Counted from the stretch's first letter, positions 52,276-63,052 are shown. The stretch is DNA of 64,000 nt from Betaproteobacteria bacterium (GCA_016708825.1 JADJEZ010000009.1:124001-188000), one strand, 5' to 3'. The notes: generated by a model not told the origin, from the sequence alone. Made by a program: numbers and translations.

Positions 52276-55200
52276 GTGCCTCCGATTCCGTCGCAACGCG
52301 CGTGGCACTCTCCGAGCGGCGGAAAGCTCGCGGCGGGTCTCGTGGTGGCGGCCGGCATCGCCCTCTGCATCCCCGCGTTCCACCAGACGCAGTCCGTGGT
52401 CGAGCGGGAGGCGCGCTTCAAGTTCGAGTCCGCCGCGGCCTCCCTCGCGGCCAACACCCAGACGCGCATGCGCAGCTATGCGGACCTGCTCTACGGCCTG
52501 CAGGGCCTCTTCCAGGCCGATCCCGCGCTCGACCGCATCGCCTTCGACCGCTACGTCTACAGCCTGAACCTGCCCGTGCTCTACCCCGGCGTGCGGGCGA
52601 TCTCTTACGTGCGACGGGTGCCGGCGTCCGGGAAGGCGGCGTTCGAGGCGCACCTGGGCGCCGATCCCGAGCTCCTGCGCCGGGGCGTGGAAGGCGTGGC
52701 GATCCATCCCGCCTCCAGGGGCCCCGAGCACCTGGTGCTCACCTACATCGAGCCGCTGCACGCGAACAAGACCGCGCTCGGCTACGATCTCGCCTCCGAC
52801 GGCAAGCGAATGGCGCTGGTCGATCGGGCGCGCGACTCGGGGATGCCGACGCTGTCCGAGCGCCTCATCCTGAAATCCGACGCCACCGGCAGCGAGTCCG
52901 GGCTTGTCATGCGCCTCGCGCTCTACGATCAGGACGCCTTCACGCCCGATGTCGCACGGCGGCGCAGCACCTTTTCGGGCCTCGCGAACCTGACCTTCCA
53001 GGTCGACGAGCTCGCGCGCCACATGGTGGTCGGCGAGCACGAAGGGAAGTTCGCCCTGACCATCCTCGACCATGGTTACGTCGATGCCGGCGCCGAGCCG
53101 AAGCCGGCACCACAGGAGCTGTATTCGAACGCCGCGTCGCTTCCTTCGCTGGCGGGAAAGGTCCTCGCGACCGCGCTGCTCGTCGATGTCGGCCAGCGCC
53201 GCTGGGAACTGCGCTACAGCGCTCCGCAGGCCCTGTTCGTCCGGTCAACGGGCGAGGTGCTGCCCTGGGCGGCGTTCGCCACGGTGCTCGCGGTGAGCCT
53301 GCTGCTCGGCGGCCTGATCTATTCGCTCGCCATTTCCAGGCAGCGCGCGACGGCGCTGGCGGCGCGGATGACGGCCGACCTGCGCGAAAGCCAGGCGAGG
53401 CTCGCCGAGGAACAGCGACGCACGCAGGAGCTGATCCGAGGTGCTTCCCAACCCGGTCTACTTCAAGTCGACGGACGGCCGCTACCTCGGCGTGAACAAG
53501 GCCTGGGAAGCATTCTTCGGCGTGCCGCGCGAGGCGTTCCTCGGCAAGACCGTGCACGACCTCTACCCGGACGATCCCGGGATCGCGCGGCGATTGCACG
53601 CGGACGACCAGGCCGTGTGGTCGCGTTCCAGGCCGAAGACCTGCGAGACGACCATCACCACCCGCGACGGACGGATGCACGACGCCCTCTTCTACAAGGC
53701 CCCCTTCGCGGGCGCCGACGGCGCCACGGCGGGGCTCGTGGGCACCATCGTCGATATCACGGAGCGCAAGCAGGCTGAAGTGCGCCTGCAACTCGAGCAC
53801 GCCGTCGTTCGCCTGCTCTCGGAAGCCGACCGGTCGAGCGGGACCATGACCAAGCTCCTCCAGATCATCGGCGAGGCGCTCGGTTGCGCGTTCGGTGCCT
53901 GGTGGGCCGTGGACGAAAACGGGGAGGCGATCGGTTGCGACGACACCTGGTGCGATCCGGACGCCACGATCGGCGCGCTCGCGGACGCCTCTCGCGGAGC
54001 CAGGCACGGTCGCAAGGATGCGGGCGGCCCGCCGACCGACGTCTGGGCAAGCGGCGAGCCCCTGTGGGCCGGCGAGGTGACGCAGGCCTCGCCCTTCGGG
54101 CGCGCGTCGCTCGCGGCCGCCGCCGGCCTGCGGGCGGCCTTCGCCTTTCCGGTGCGCGGCGGCAATGAAGTCCTCGGCGTCATGGAGTTCTACAGCCGCG
54201 AGAGTCGGCCGTCCCCGGATCCCCTGCTGCCGAGCACGCACGCGCTCGGCGGCCAGGTGGGGCTCTTCATCGCGCGCAAGCGGGCCGAGGAGCGCATTCG
54301 CCATCTCGCGCACTTCGACGAACTCACCGGGCTCGCCAACCGCAACCTTTTCAACGAGTGCCTGAGGCACGCGGTGGCCAACGCGCGGCGAAACTGCAAG
54401 CCCCTGGTCGTCCTGTTCATCGACCTGGACCGGTTCAAGAACATCAACGACACGCTCGGGCACGCGGCCGGCGACCTCGTGCTGAAGGAGGTCGCGACAC
54501 GCCTGCTGGGGTGCCTTCGCGAAGGCGACACGGTCGGCCGGCTCGGCGGCGACGAGTTCGTGGTGCTGCTCGAAGACATGCCCCAGCCGATGCACGGGGC
54601 CGTCGTGGCGCAGAAGATCATCGACGCGGTGTCCCGGCCCATCACGCTCGGGGCGCAGGACTACCACGTCACCGCAAGCATCGGCATCAGCACCTGCCCC
54701 GGCGCCGGCGAGGACGTGCTGAGCCTGCTGAAGAACGCCGACATCGCCATGTACCGCGCCAAGGAGCAGGGGAAGAACAACTTCCAGTTCTACTCGGAGG
54801 CGCTCAACGTCCACACCGTGGAGCGCATGGCGCTGGAATCCGACCTGCGCCGCGCCCTGGAGCGCGACCAGTTCGTGCTCCACTACCAGCCCAAGGTAGA
54901 CATCCGCAGCGGCCGCATCGCGAGCGTCGAGGCGCTGGTGCGGTGGCAGCATCCGGAGCGGGGCCTCGTGGCCCCGATGGACTTCATCCCGCTGGCGGAG
55001 GAGACGGGCCTGATCGTGCCCATCGGCCTGTGCGTGCTGAAGACGGCCTGCGCCCAGGCCCGGGCGTGGCGGGACCAGGGGCTGCCCTGGCTGCGGGTCG
55101 CCGTGAACCTTTCGGCGCGCCAGTTCGCCCACGAGACCCTTCTCGAGGACGTGGCGCGGATCCTGGACGAGACGGGCGTCGACGCGGAAATGCTCGAGTT

Positions 55201-55696
55201 CGAGATTACCGAAAGCATGGTGATGAAGGACCCTGCGAAGGCGGAGAAGCTGCTGGCGGAACTCAAGGCGATGGGCGTCTTCCTCTCCATCGACGACTTC
55301 GGCACCGGCTACTCGTCGCTCAGCTACCTCAAGCGCTTTCCGATCGACAAGCTGAAGATCGACCGCTCGTTCATCCGCGACCTGCCGGGCGACGGCGACG
55401 ACGCGGCCATCACGCGGGCGATCATCACCATGGCGCACGGCTTGCGGCTCACCGTCATCGCCGAGGGCGTCGAGACGGCCGGGCAACTGGACTTCCTGCG
55501 CGACAACGGCTGCAACGAGATGCAGGGGTACCATTTCAGCAGGCCGGTGCCGGCGCGCGAGCTTGCGCGCCTGGTGCGGGACCACGAGGCCGCCGGCGCG
55601 CCCGCCCGGGACCATGCACCGTGCGAACCGGCGCCCGCGTTCGTCCCGCCGGCCGCCTCCTTCCTCGAATCGGCCCCCGCCTCCCGACGGCCCTGA
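52276..55696 (+). CDS. CHASE-PAS-GAF-GGDEF-EAL c-di-GMP enzyme, frameshifted
   Basis: A bifunctional cyclic-di-GMP turnover protein of about 1140 residues. The first frame (GTG 52276) has an N-terminal TM, a periplasmic CHASE sensor (ADLLYGLQGLFQADP to VIHPASRGPEHLV region), a second TM (FATVLAVSLLLGGLIYSLAI) and a coiled linker. A shift at 53436-53440 (two bases missing or one extra) moves to the second frame with PAS (YFKSTDGRYLGVNKAWEAFF), a GAF-like region, GGDEF (RLGGDEFVVLLED) and EAL (VEALVRWQHPERG, DDFGTGYSSLSYLKRF, EGVETAGQL). Both catalytic motifs are intact, so diguanylate cyclase and/or phosphodiesterase activity is possible. CHASE ligands are unknown. Confidence 0.9.
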
Positions 55697-55711
55697 GGAG
55701 CTCGCCGCCGC

Positions 55712-57418
55712 TCAGCGCGGCGCGGCGCGCTCCACGATGGCGCGGCAGTCCACGCCGCGCGGCAGCGCACCGTACTGGTGGTGCCCGCGGCTTTCCAGGC
55801 GGGAGTGGCAGAACGCGTCCGCCACGGCGGCCGGCGCGTGCTGCACCAGGAGCGCCGCCTGCAGGCCCACGGCGAGGCGATCGGCGAGATCGCGCGCGCG
55901 GAATTCGAGGTCCTGCACGTCACCCAGATCCGCCTTGAGCGCCTCGACATGGCGGTCGAGCGCCCCATGGACGCCGCGTGCCGCGCCGACCTCGGCGAAA
56001 TAGGCCTCGAGCACCGCGGGCGCCTTCGCCACCGCCCGCAGGATATCCAGGCACTGCACGTTGCCGCTGCCTTCCCAGATCGCGTTCACCGGCCCCTCGC
56101 GGTAGAGCCGCGCCATGGGCGAATCGTCCATGACGCCGCTGCCGCCGATGCACTCCATCGCCTCGTAGGCGTGGTGCGGCGTGCGCTTGCAGACCCAGTA
56201 CTTGCCGAGCGCCGTGCCCAGGCGCACCAGCAGGTTCTCGTGCTCCGTCGCGCGCCCGTCGAGCGCGCGCGCGATGCGCATGGAAAGCGCGACTGCCGCC
56301 TCCGCCTCGAGGGCGAGGTCGGCCAGCACGTTCTGCATCAGCGGCTGGTTTGCGAGGCGTTTGCCGAAGGCCTCGCGCTGGGCGCAGTGGTCGAGCGCCT
56401 GGCTCGCCGCCATGCGCATGCCGGCCGCCGAGCCCACCATGCAATCGAAGCGCGTCATCGCCACCATCTCGATGATGTTGGCCACGCCGCGGCCTTCCTG
56501 GCCCACCATCCAGGCGAGCGCGCCGCGCAGCTCCGTCTCGCTGGAGGCATTCGAGGCGTTGCCCATCTTGCGTTTCAAGCGCAGGACCTGCATCGGGTTC
56601 TTGCTTCCGTCCGGACGCCAGCGCGGCAGCAGGAAGCACGAGAGCCCCCGGGGCGCCTGGGCGAGCACGAGGAATGCGTCGCACATGGGGGCCGAGACGA
56701 AGAACTTGTGGCCCACCAGCTCGTACGCCCTGCCCGGCCCTTCCGCGCCGATGGGGATCGCGCGCGTCGAGTTGGCGCGCACGTCCGAGCCGCCCTGCTT
56801 CTCCGTCATCGCCATGCCGATGGTCACACCCTGCTTTTCCTCGGCGGGGACGTTGCGCGGATCGTAGGTGCGCGAGACGATCCGCGGCGACCATTCCGCC
56901 GCCAGATCGGGCTGCAGCACGAGGCAGGGCATCGCCGCGAAGGTCATGGTGATGGGGCAACCGTGGCCCGCCTCCACCTGCGACTGCAGGTAGACCTTCG
57001 CCGCGCTGGCGACATGGGCGCCGGGGCGCGGCTCGGTCCAGGGCGAGGCGTGCAGTCCCTCCGCGATCGCCGTCTGCATGAGCGCGTGGTACGCGGGGTG
57101 GTAGTGCACGAGGTCCACGCGCCGGCCGTAGCGGTCGTGGGTGTCGAACTCCGGTTGGTGGCGGTTGGCGAGGTGCCCGAGCTCCAGGTACGCGGCGCCG
57201 CCGGCGTGCTCGCCGAACTTCGCGAGATCGTCGTGGGCCCACGCGGCACCTTCGCGCGCCACCGCCTCGGAGAGGGCAGCATCGGCCAGGTAGAGATTGG
57301 TGTCGACGAGCGCAACGGGCTGGTTCACCACTTCGTGGGTCACGGCGCCGTGACGGTCGGCCGGAAGCGCGGGTGCGGAGCTGCTGCTCGCGGGCGAGGA
57401 AAGATCGGTTTCGTTCAT
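55712..57418 (-). CDS. AidB-like acyl-CoA dehydrogenase
   Basis: A 568-aa flavoprotein of the AidB branch of acyl-CoA dehydrogenases (DNA alkylation response). It is longer than ordinary ACADs and begins HEVVNQPVALVDTNLYLADA like AidB. Flavin-binding motifs are seen at MAMTEKQGGSDVRANST and IGGSGVMDDSPMARLYREG, and the catalytic/binding region MECIGGSGVMDDS. E. coli AidB is induced by alkylating agents and binds DNA; the role of other members is debated. ATG at 57418 follows GGGGAG. No ada gene is in the window. Confidence 0.87.
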   Translation of the reverse strand: MNETDLSSPASSSSAPALPADRHGAVTHEVVNQPVALVDTNLYLADAALSEAVAREGAAWAHDDLAKFGEHAGGAAYLELGHLANRHQPEFDTHDRYGRRVDLVHYHPAYHALMQTAIAEGLHASPWTEPRPGAHVASAAKVYLQSQVEAGHGCPITMTFAAMPCLVLQPDLAAEWSPRIVSRTYDPRNVPAEEKQGVTIGMAMTEKQGGSDVRANSTRAIPIGAEGPGRAYELVGHKFFVSAPMCDAFLVLAQAPRGLSCFLLPRWRPDGSKNPMQVLRLKRKMGNASNASSETELRGALAWMVGQEGRGVANIIEMVAMTRFDCMVGSAAGMRMAASQALDHCAQREAFGKRLANQPLMQNVLADLALEAEAAVALSMRIARALDGRATEHENLLVRLGTALGKYWVCKRTPHHAYEAMECIGGSGVMDDSPMARLYREGPVNAIWEGSGNVQCLDILRAVAKAPAVLEAYFAEVGAARGVHGALDRHVEALKADLGDVQDLEFRARDLADRLAVGLQAALLVQHAPAAVADAFCHSRLESRGHHQYGALPRGVDCRAIVERAAPR

Positions 57419-57452
57419 GGATTGGCTCCCCGGATCGGCGGAATCTGGATGT

Positions 57453-59426
57453 TCACTTGCCCGTGCCCGAACGCGCGTCCGCTGACCGGCTCCGGCGCAG
57501 GATCGCCTCGATGTCCGCGCGCCGCTTCTCGACGAGCGCTTCGAGGTCGCGGCACCCATTGCCCAGCCGCTGGCGGCACTGGTCCCGCAACGCGAGCGCC
57601 CGTTCGCGATCATTGCCGGGGTTGTAGCTCTCGCTGAGCAGGCACGCCTGCCAGCGGCCCATTTCGCAGGCGCGATCCCACCACAGGAGGGCGTCCCTGT
57701 GCTGCTGCGTGTCCCATTGCAGGTCGCCCAGGTTTTCGCACAGCTCCGCGTTCCCTGTGTCGCACAGCATGCGCAGTTCGCGGCGCTTCTCGTCGACGCG
57801 CGGCTGCGCGCTGCGCGAGGTCTGGAAACCGCCGCGGCTGCGCAGCTCCTCGATCCGCGGCTGGAGCAGGCGCGCCTCGTCCACCAGTCGCTGGCAGTAG
57901 CGCGGCTCGCCCTGGATGCAGCGTTCCTTGTCGCTTCGGGCGCTGCGCGGATCGGTGGTCGGGTTGTAGCGCCCGCTCAACAGGCAGCTTTGCAGGCGCC
58001 CCTTCTCGCAGGCGTGGTCCCACCAGCGATCCGCCTCCTCCGGTTTCTGGTTATCCATCTCGAACTGGCCCAGGTCCTCGCACACCGCAAGGTCCCCCGC
58101 TTCGCAGGCCGCGACCAGGGGCCGGCGACGAGCGTCCGCGTCCGCGCGTTTCAGCTCCTCCCTGGGGCGGGCCGCCTCGACTGCCTCGAGCGTGGGTGCG
58201 ACGCCTTGCGGCGGCAATGCGCGCACCGCCCCGGACTGGTCCGTCTCCAACGGCGCGCCGCCGCCGAGAGGAAAGAACACGAGCGTGTACCCGCGGGAAA
58301 CGCCGGCCACCTCGGGCTGCGGGCGGAATTCGAGAACGCCGCGGTCGGTGCGCACGCGATCGCCCGGCACCCGGTCGCCCTTCGCCGCCTCCAGCATCGT
58401 GAAATCGCAGGCACCCGCGTGGGAGCCCTGCTCGACGAAAAGCGTCGGCGGGTAGCCACGCCCGGGCAGCCGGGCAGCGCCGCTCAGCACGCAGGCCGTT
58501 GCCGCCATCAGGTAGGCTCGGTCGTCCTTTCCCGCCCAGGCCGCAAAGCAGCTCGGCGTCGGCTTTTCGAGCGGAGCCTGCATCTCGTTGAAGCCTCCCG
58601 CCGGATCGACGGAAACGGTGAGCGTTCCGTCCTCCTCGCGACCGGGTCGCGCGCACACGGCAAAGCGGGCCACCTTGCCTTTCGCGTCCGGCGGATCGGC
58701 GAAATAGTAGAAGGCGTAGCCGTCGGCGCCCGCGCTCATCGGCTGGCCGGCCTGAAGGCGCTTGGGCAGGCAGCCGCCGGCAAGCAACTCGGCCATGGTG
58801 GCGGGATATCCGCGCTCCCCGCCCCCGCCGGCCTGCCTGCGCGCGCAATCCGCGATGGCCGCGACGTTCTTGCGCGCCTGGCGGTCGTTGTACTCGCGGA
58901 TCAAAGCGCGGCGATCGTAGGGCTGGCCCATCGTGGCCTGGAAAAATCCCCACACAAGGACGGCGTAGGCGGCCGTGGCGACCAGGCTCAGCGTGGCGAC
59001 CTTTCCCTGCCGCCGTTCGCCCGGAACACGGAAATGGGCCCGCCACGCCGACACGGCGACCACGGCCATGGACACCGCGTAGCCGAACAAGGCCAGCGCG
59101 TCTACGCGCTGCACGGGCGTGGCCACGGCCAGGAAGAGAAGTATCAGGCCGGCCGGCAGGGCAAGCGCGAGAGACGCCACCGTGGAAATACCGGCCGCGT
59201 AGGCGATGCCCGCTTCGCGCAGCCGGCGAACCGCGAGCAGGGCGATGGCGGGCAGGATCGGCAGCACGAACAGCCCGAAGACCTGCAGGCGCCCCCAGTG
59301 GATGGCGCGGCGGTCGAAGTCGTTCGTGGCAAAGAGGGCGAAAAAGGCGACCGCCGCTGCCAGGCCGGCAAGGGCCACGATCGGCAGGCGGGTCGCTTCG
59401 CGGGGATTCTCGACGCTTGCGTTCAT
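57453..59426 (-). CDS. Membrane protein with Sel1-like paired-cysteine repeats
   Basis: A 657-aa protein. The first about 180 residues contain four to six TM segments (VALAGLAAAVAFFALFA, LFVLPILPAIALLAV, and more). The rest is soluble, probably periplasmic, cysteine-rich, with two modules near the C-terminus: CEAGDLAVCEDLGQF to ACEKGRLQSCLLSGRYNP and LCDTGNAELCENLGDL to ACEMGRWQACLLSESYNP. These resemble Sel1/Hcp-like repeats stabilised by disulfides. GGAGGTGATC, a ten-base match to the 16S anti-SD, precedes the ATG. No family recognised. It lies 34 bp upstream of the AidB-like gene on the same strand. Confidence 0.7.
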   Translation of the reverse strand: MNASVENPREATRLPIVALAGLAAAVAFFALFATNDFDRRAIHWGRLQVFGLFVLPILPAIALLAVRRLREAGIAYAAGISTVASLALALPAGLILLFLAVATPVQRVDALALFGYAVSMAVVAVSAWRAHFRVPGERRQGKVATLSLVATAAYAVLVWGFFQATMGQPYDRRALIREYNDRQARKNVAAIADCARRQAGGGGERGYPATMAELLAGGCLPKRLQAGQPMSAGADGYAFYYFADPPDAKGKVARFAVCARPGREEDGTLTVSVDPAGGFNEMQAPLEKPTPSCFAAWAGKDDRAYLMAATACVLSGAARLPGRGYPPTLFVEQGSHAGACDFTMLEAAKGDRVPGDRVRTDRGVLEFRPQPEVAGVSRGYTLVFFPLGGGAPLETDQSGAVRALPPQGVAPTLEAVEAARPREELKRADADARRRPLVAACEAGDLAVCEDLGQFEMDNQKPEEADRWWDHACEKGRLQSCLLSGRYNPTTDPRSARSDKERCIQGEPRYCQRLVDEARLLQPRIEELRSRGGFQTSRSAQPRVDEKRRELRMLCDTGNAELCENLGDLQWDTQQHRDALLWWDRACEMGRWQACLLSESYNPGNDRERALALRDQCRQRLGNGCRDLEALVEKRRADIEAILRRSRSADARSGTGK

Positions 59427-59586
59427 CGATCACCTCCCCTGGCCTTCGGGTCGGCGCATGCCTCCCGCGACGCCAGTGCAATCGATTGTAGTCGAACGGC
59501 GGCCGACTTCCCTTCCGGCCTGCCCTTGAAAGGCGATCCCGCGATCCCCAGTTGATGCAGACGGGTCCACTCGGCCAAGGAACACG

Positions 59587-60405
59587 ATGCTCTTCGGCAT
59601 TCTCGCAAGCCTGCCGCTGCTGGTCGCGGCATGGCTCCTCGCACAGCCCTGGCTCACGGCACGCCGCCGGGAGCGCATTCGCCGCCGGCCCTTCCCGGCC
59701 GCGTGGCGCGCGATCCTGCGCGAGCGCGTGCCCGTCTCGCGCCGCCTGCCCGCGGACCTGCAGCGCCAATTGAAGGAGCGCATCCTGGTCTTCCTCGCGG
59801 AAAAGCGCTTCACGGGCTGCGACGGGCTCGAGATCACCGACGAGATGCGGGTCATCATCGCCGCCCGGGCGTGCCTGCTGCTCCTGAACCGCCGCGACCA
59901 CTACTACCCGCGCCTCGCGCAGGTCCTGGTCTACCCCGGCCCCTTCATCGTCAACCGCGAGCGCAGGAACGGCATCGGCCTCGTGCAGGATGAAAGCCGC
60001 GTGCTCTCCGGGGAATCCTGGGCGCACGGGCAGGTGATCCTCTCCTGGCCCGACGTGCTCGAGGGCGCGGCAAACCAGGACGACGCGCGCGACGTGACGA
60101 TCCACGAGTTCGCCCACCAGCTCGACCAGGAAAAGGGCTTCGCCAATGGCGCGCCGGATCTGGTCGGCTTCCAGCGCTACCCGCGATGGTCGCGCGTGCT
60201 CGGGCAGGAGTACGGCGCGCTGCAGGAGCGGCTCCTGAACCAGGAGGCGAGCCTCCTCGACCCTTACGCCGCCACGGACCCGGCGGAGTTCTTCGCGGTC
60301 TGCTCGGAGGCCTTCTTCAAGCAGCCGCAGCGCATGGCGTTCGAGCATCCCGCGCTGTACGGGGAGTTGCGCGGGTACTACCGGGTCGATCCGGCGGGCT
60401 GGTAG
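59587..60405 (+). CDS. mtfA: MtfA-type zinc metallopeptidase (M90)
   Basis: A 272-aa protein. The gluzincin motif HEFAH is at His173, Glu174 and His177 in DVTIHEFAHQLDQEKGF, with a conserved downstream Glu in AEFFAVCSEAFF. The N-terminus has one hydrophobic helix. E. coli MtfA binds the repressor Mlc and controls ptsG; the peptidase is activated by that contact. No mlc or ptsG is seen here, so its role may differ. It is divergent from the membrane Sel1-like gene. Confidence 0.88.
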   Translation: MLFGILASLPLLVAAWLLAQPWLTARRRERIRRRPFPAAWRAILRERVPVSRRLPADLQRQLKERILVFLAEKRFTGCDGLEITDEMRVIIAARACLLLLNRRDHYYPRLAQVLVYPGPFIVNRERRNGIGLVQDESRVLSGESWAHGQVILSWPDVLEGAANQDDARDVTIHEFAHQLDQEKGFANGAPDLVGFQRYPRWSRVLGQEYGALQERLLNQEASLLDPYAATDPAEFFAVCSEAFFKQPQRMAFEHPALYGELRGYYRVDPAGW

Positions 60406-60413
60406 CGGCCCGG

Positions 60414-60785
60414 TTACCAGTTCGCCTCGAGCCCCGCCTTCCAATCGTCGACGAACTGGCGGATCGAGTCGACGAAGTCCGGGTCCTGCTCGGATCGGTT
60501 GATGGTCGCGTGGATGACGGTATCCGCCGGGGCCGGCGCATTCCCGGTGGTCACCGTCCACTGCAAGGCATTGGGACAGCCGGGCAGCGAGAAGCGCACG
60601 CCATGGCGCAGGTCCTCGCGACGAACGTGAAAAGTCCCCCAGACACAGAAGATCTCGCCACTCGACTGCTCGTCGCTCAGCACCTTCTCGACGGATGCGC
60701 ACCAGCGCGGCAATGCGCCGATGGTCAGGCGGCGCTGCAGATCCTCGGCGGAGGCGGGCAATTCCGTCGTGGCAAGGAATTCCAT
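60414..60785 (-). CDS. SRPBCC-like small protein
   Basis: A 123-aa protein with the START-like pattern (MEFLATTELPASAEDLQRRL, then GEIFCVWGTFHVRREDLRHG, then FVDSIRQFVDDWKAGLEANW as the final helix). The fold is inferred from strand-helix order; no family match is firm. Convergent with mtfA, 8 bp between stop codons. Shine-Dalgarno is weak. Function unknown; the coding pattern is regular. Confidence 0.65.
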   Translation of the reverse strand: MEFLATTELPASAEDLQRRLTIGALPRWCASVEKVLSDEQSSGEIFCVWGTFHVRREDLRHGVRFSLPGCPNALQWTVTTGNAPAPADTVIHATINRSEQDPDFVDSIRQFVDDWKAGLEANW

Positions 60786-60881
60786 ACCTGAATCGTAGTC
60801 GCGAACCGGCCCGGGCGCACGCTGGCCGAATGCCCGCGATTCTGGGAAGCTCGCGCTTCCCCCCAAGGTGACAGCGCTTCC

Positions 60882-61466
60882 ATGACGACCAAGCCGGCTT
60901 TCAACCCCGTCCTGCTGGACATCCCCGATCACATCGAGACCGAACGCCTGCTCCTGCGTGCACCCCGGCCGGGCGACGGCGCGCTGCTCAACGTCTCGGT
61001 CATCGAGACGCTGGAAATTCTCCGCCAGTACCCCGCCTCGATGCCCTGGGCGCTCGAAGACCAGCCCGTGGAAAAGACGGAGGAGTTCTGCCGGCGCGCC
61101 GCGGCGAGCTGGGTCCTGCGCGCGGACTTCCCGATGCTGTTCTTTCGCCGTGATACCGGCGAGCACGCGGGCAACTGCGGCCTGCACCGGTTCAACTGGG
61201 ACACGCGCGTGTTCGAGATCGGCTGGTGGGGCCGCAAGCGCTATCAGGGGCAGGGGCTGGTCACGGAAGCGGCGGCGGCCATGACCGCCTTCGCTTTCGA
61301 ACACCTGGGCGCACGGCGCGTCTGGTGCTGCGCCGACGAGGAGAACACGCGAAGCTGGCGGGTGGCCGAGCGGCTCGGCTTCGCGCACGAAAGAACGCTC
61401 CAGAGCGAACGCTGCGACCCCGACGGCACGAGACGCGCGATGCGCGTCTACGCAACGACGCGCTAG
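60882..61466 (+). CDS. GNAT family N-acetyltransferase (RimJ/RimL type)
   Basis: A 194-aa GNAT enzyme. It has the Rim-type start IETERLLLRAPRPGDGALLN, the acetyl-CoA loop WWGRKRYQGQGLVTEAAAAM and the final region ADEENTRSWRVAERLGF, which mark the GNAT_acetyltransf_3 group. It would transfer acetyl from acetyl-CoA to an amine, such as a protein N-terminus or small molecule. Substrate unknown. Convergent with the hydroxyacid-oxoacid transhydrogenase gene. Confidence 0.88.
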   Translation: MTTKPAFNPVLLDIPDHIETERLLLRAPRPGDGALLNVSVIETLEILRQYPASMPWALEDQPVEKTEEFCRRAAASWVLRADFPMLFFRRDTGEHAGNCGLHRFNWDTRVFEIGWWGRKRYQGQGLVTEAAAAMTAFAFEHLGARRVWCCADEENTRSWRVAERLGFAHERTLQSERCDPDGTRRAMRVYATTR

Positions 61467-61539
61467 GAAGGCGCAGCGCGCGTGAAGGCGTGGCTTGCCG
61501 GGGACCGCGTGCTCCCGGCGCCGCGGCAGCGGGCGGGCT

Positions 61540-62847
61540 TCACCAGTACCGCAGCGCGTTGCGGTAGATCCCTTCCAGGTCCTGCTTCGACACGCTCCTC
61601 GGCGCCATCACCAGCGGCCGCTGCTGCGCATAGGCCCCTTCCGCGAGCGCGGGCACGTCCGCCTCCCCGTAGCCCAGCGCGGCGATGCCGGAAGGAAGCC
61701 CCGTCTCGCGCATCAGCGCGATGAAGGTGCGCGCGAGGATCTCGCCCGCGTCCTCGGGCCTCGCGCCGGCGATGTCGGCGCCCATCGCCGCCGCCGCCTC
61801 CAGGTGGCGCTGCGGATTGGCCGACGCGGTGAATCGAAACGCCGCCGGCGCATTGATCACCACGGCGATGCCGTGGGGCACCATGGGATCGCGCTCTTCG
61901 TAGCCCGGCGCGGTGAACACGTGCTTCAAGGTGGCCACCGAGTAGGACATCGCGTGGGGGACGTGCACGCCGGCGCTGCCGAAGGCGAGGCCCGCGAGCG
62001 TCGAGGCGAACATCAACTGGTGGCGCGCCTCGAGGTCGCCCGCGTCGCGCACCGCGCGGGCCAGGTACTTCCCGCCCAGGCGGATGGCGGCGATGCTGCC
62101 GATGTCGTTGTAGGGCGTCGATCCCTGGTAGGGCGGGCGCTGGCTCGGGTGCGCCGGCCGCGGACGGCTGGTGAAGGGCCGCGCGGTGTAGGACTCCACG
62201 GCGTGGGAGAGCACATCGAAGCCGGATGCCGCGACCACGCCGCCCGGAAGCGTCTCGGTGGTCGCCGGATCGACGATCGCAAGCGAGGGCTTGAGCAAGG
62301 CCGAGGCGATGCCGGTCTTCAGCCCCACGGACTTGAGATCGACGATGGTGATGCCGGTCGTCTCGCTCCCGGTGCCGCAGGTGGTCGGGCAGGCGATGTG
62401 CGGCTTCAACTTGCCGGGGATCGGCTTGGCTTTCCCGATCGGCGCGTTCACATAGGCGATCAATTCGTCCGGGTAGGTCGCGAGGAGATTCGCGGCCTTC
62501 GCGGTATCCATGACCGAACCGCCGCCCAGGGAGACAAAGCCGTCGAAGGCGCCGTCGCGCGCGAAGGCGGCCGCTTCCTCGAAGGAATCGCTGTTCGGCT
62601 CGCAGCGCGTGTTGTCGAAGATCCCGACATCGAGACCCGCCGCACGCAGGGAGGCGAGCGCCGTTTCGCCCGGGGCGCTCGCAAGCACGTGCGCGTCGAC
62701 GAAGAGCGCGACCCGCTTCATGCCGAGCGACTGCGCGTCGGCACCCAGTTCGCCCAGGGCGCCGGCGCCGAACTTGATCGGCGCCGCACTGACGGAGAAG
62801 ACGGTCTCGCCTTCGCCGGGTGAAAGGAAACTCGCGTTCGCCGACAT
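61540..62847 (-). CDS. Hydroxyacid-oxoacid transhydrogenase, iron-ADH family (ADHFE1-like)
   Basis: A 435-aa Fe-dependent alcohol dehydrogenase of the HOT group. Strong signatures: EPNSDSFEEAAAFARDG, FVSLGGGSVMDTAKAANLL, PTTCGTGSETTGITIVDL, and the metal-binding histidines in GFDVLSHAVESYTARPF, AGVHVPHAMSYSVA and MVPHGIAVVI. The long insertion RPRPAHPSQRPPYQGSTPYN is typical of ADHFE1. The human enzyme oxidises 4-hydroxybutyrate with reduction of 2-oxoglutarate. It differs from the shorter Fe-ADH at 48321-49571. It is divergent from an acyl-CoA dehydrogenase gene (205 bp spacer). Confidence 0.88.
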   Translation of the reverse strand: MSANASFLSPGEGETVFSVSAAPIKFGAGALGELGADAQSLGMKRVALFVDAHVLASAPGETALASLRAAGLDVGIFDNTRCEPNSDSFEEAAAFARDGAFDGFVSLGGGSVMDTAKAANLLATYPDELIAYVNAPIGKAKPIPGKLKPHIACPTTCGTGSETTGITIVDLKSVGLKTGIASALLKPSLAIVDPATTETLPGGVVAASGFDVLSHAVESYTARPFTSRPRPAHPSQRPPYQGSTPYNDIGSIAAIRLGGKYLARAVRDAGDLEARHQLMFASTLAGLAFGSAGVHVPHAMSYSVATLKHVFTAPGYEERDPMVPHGIAVVINAPAAFRFTASANPQRHLEAAAAMGADIAGARPEDAGEILARTFIALMRETGLPSGIAALGYGEADVPALAEGAYAQQRPLVMAPRSVSKQDLEGIYRNALRYW

Positions 62848-63052
62848 GGTTCTCCCTCTCCCTGAATTCGTTCGAATCGATTGTCCCCGCAACCGCATCG
62901 TAGCCGCTCCCGCATTTTGCGCCGAAACGCCGCTCGTGCCGCATCGGCCCGCGGCCCGTTCGCTCGTGCATCCCGGCTGCGCGCATACCCCCCCGGGCAA
63001 ACGCGCGCGATTGGGACTAGAGTGACGATTCACCTTCCACCGACAAGCGATC

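Noticed and set aside
62866..62877. ATTCG-TT-CGAAT as an operator for the transhydrogenase
   Set aside because: Five-base arms are too short to support as a feature on their own; mentioned only with the divergent pair.
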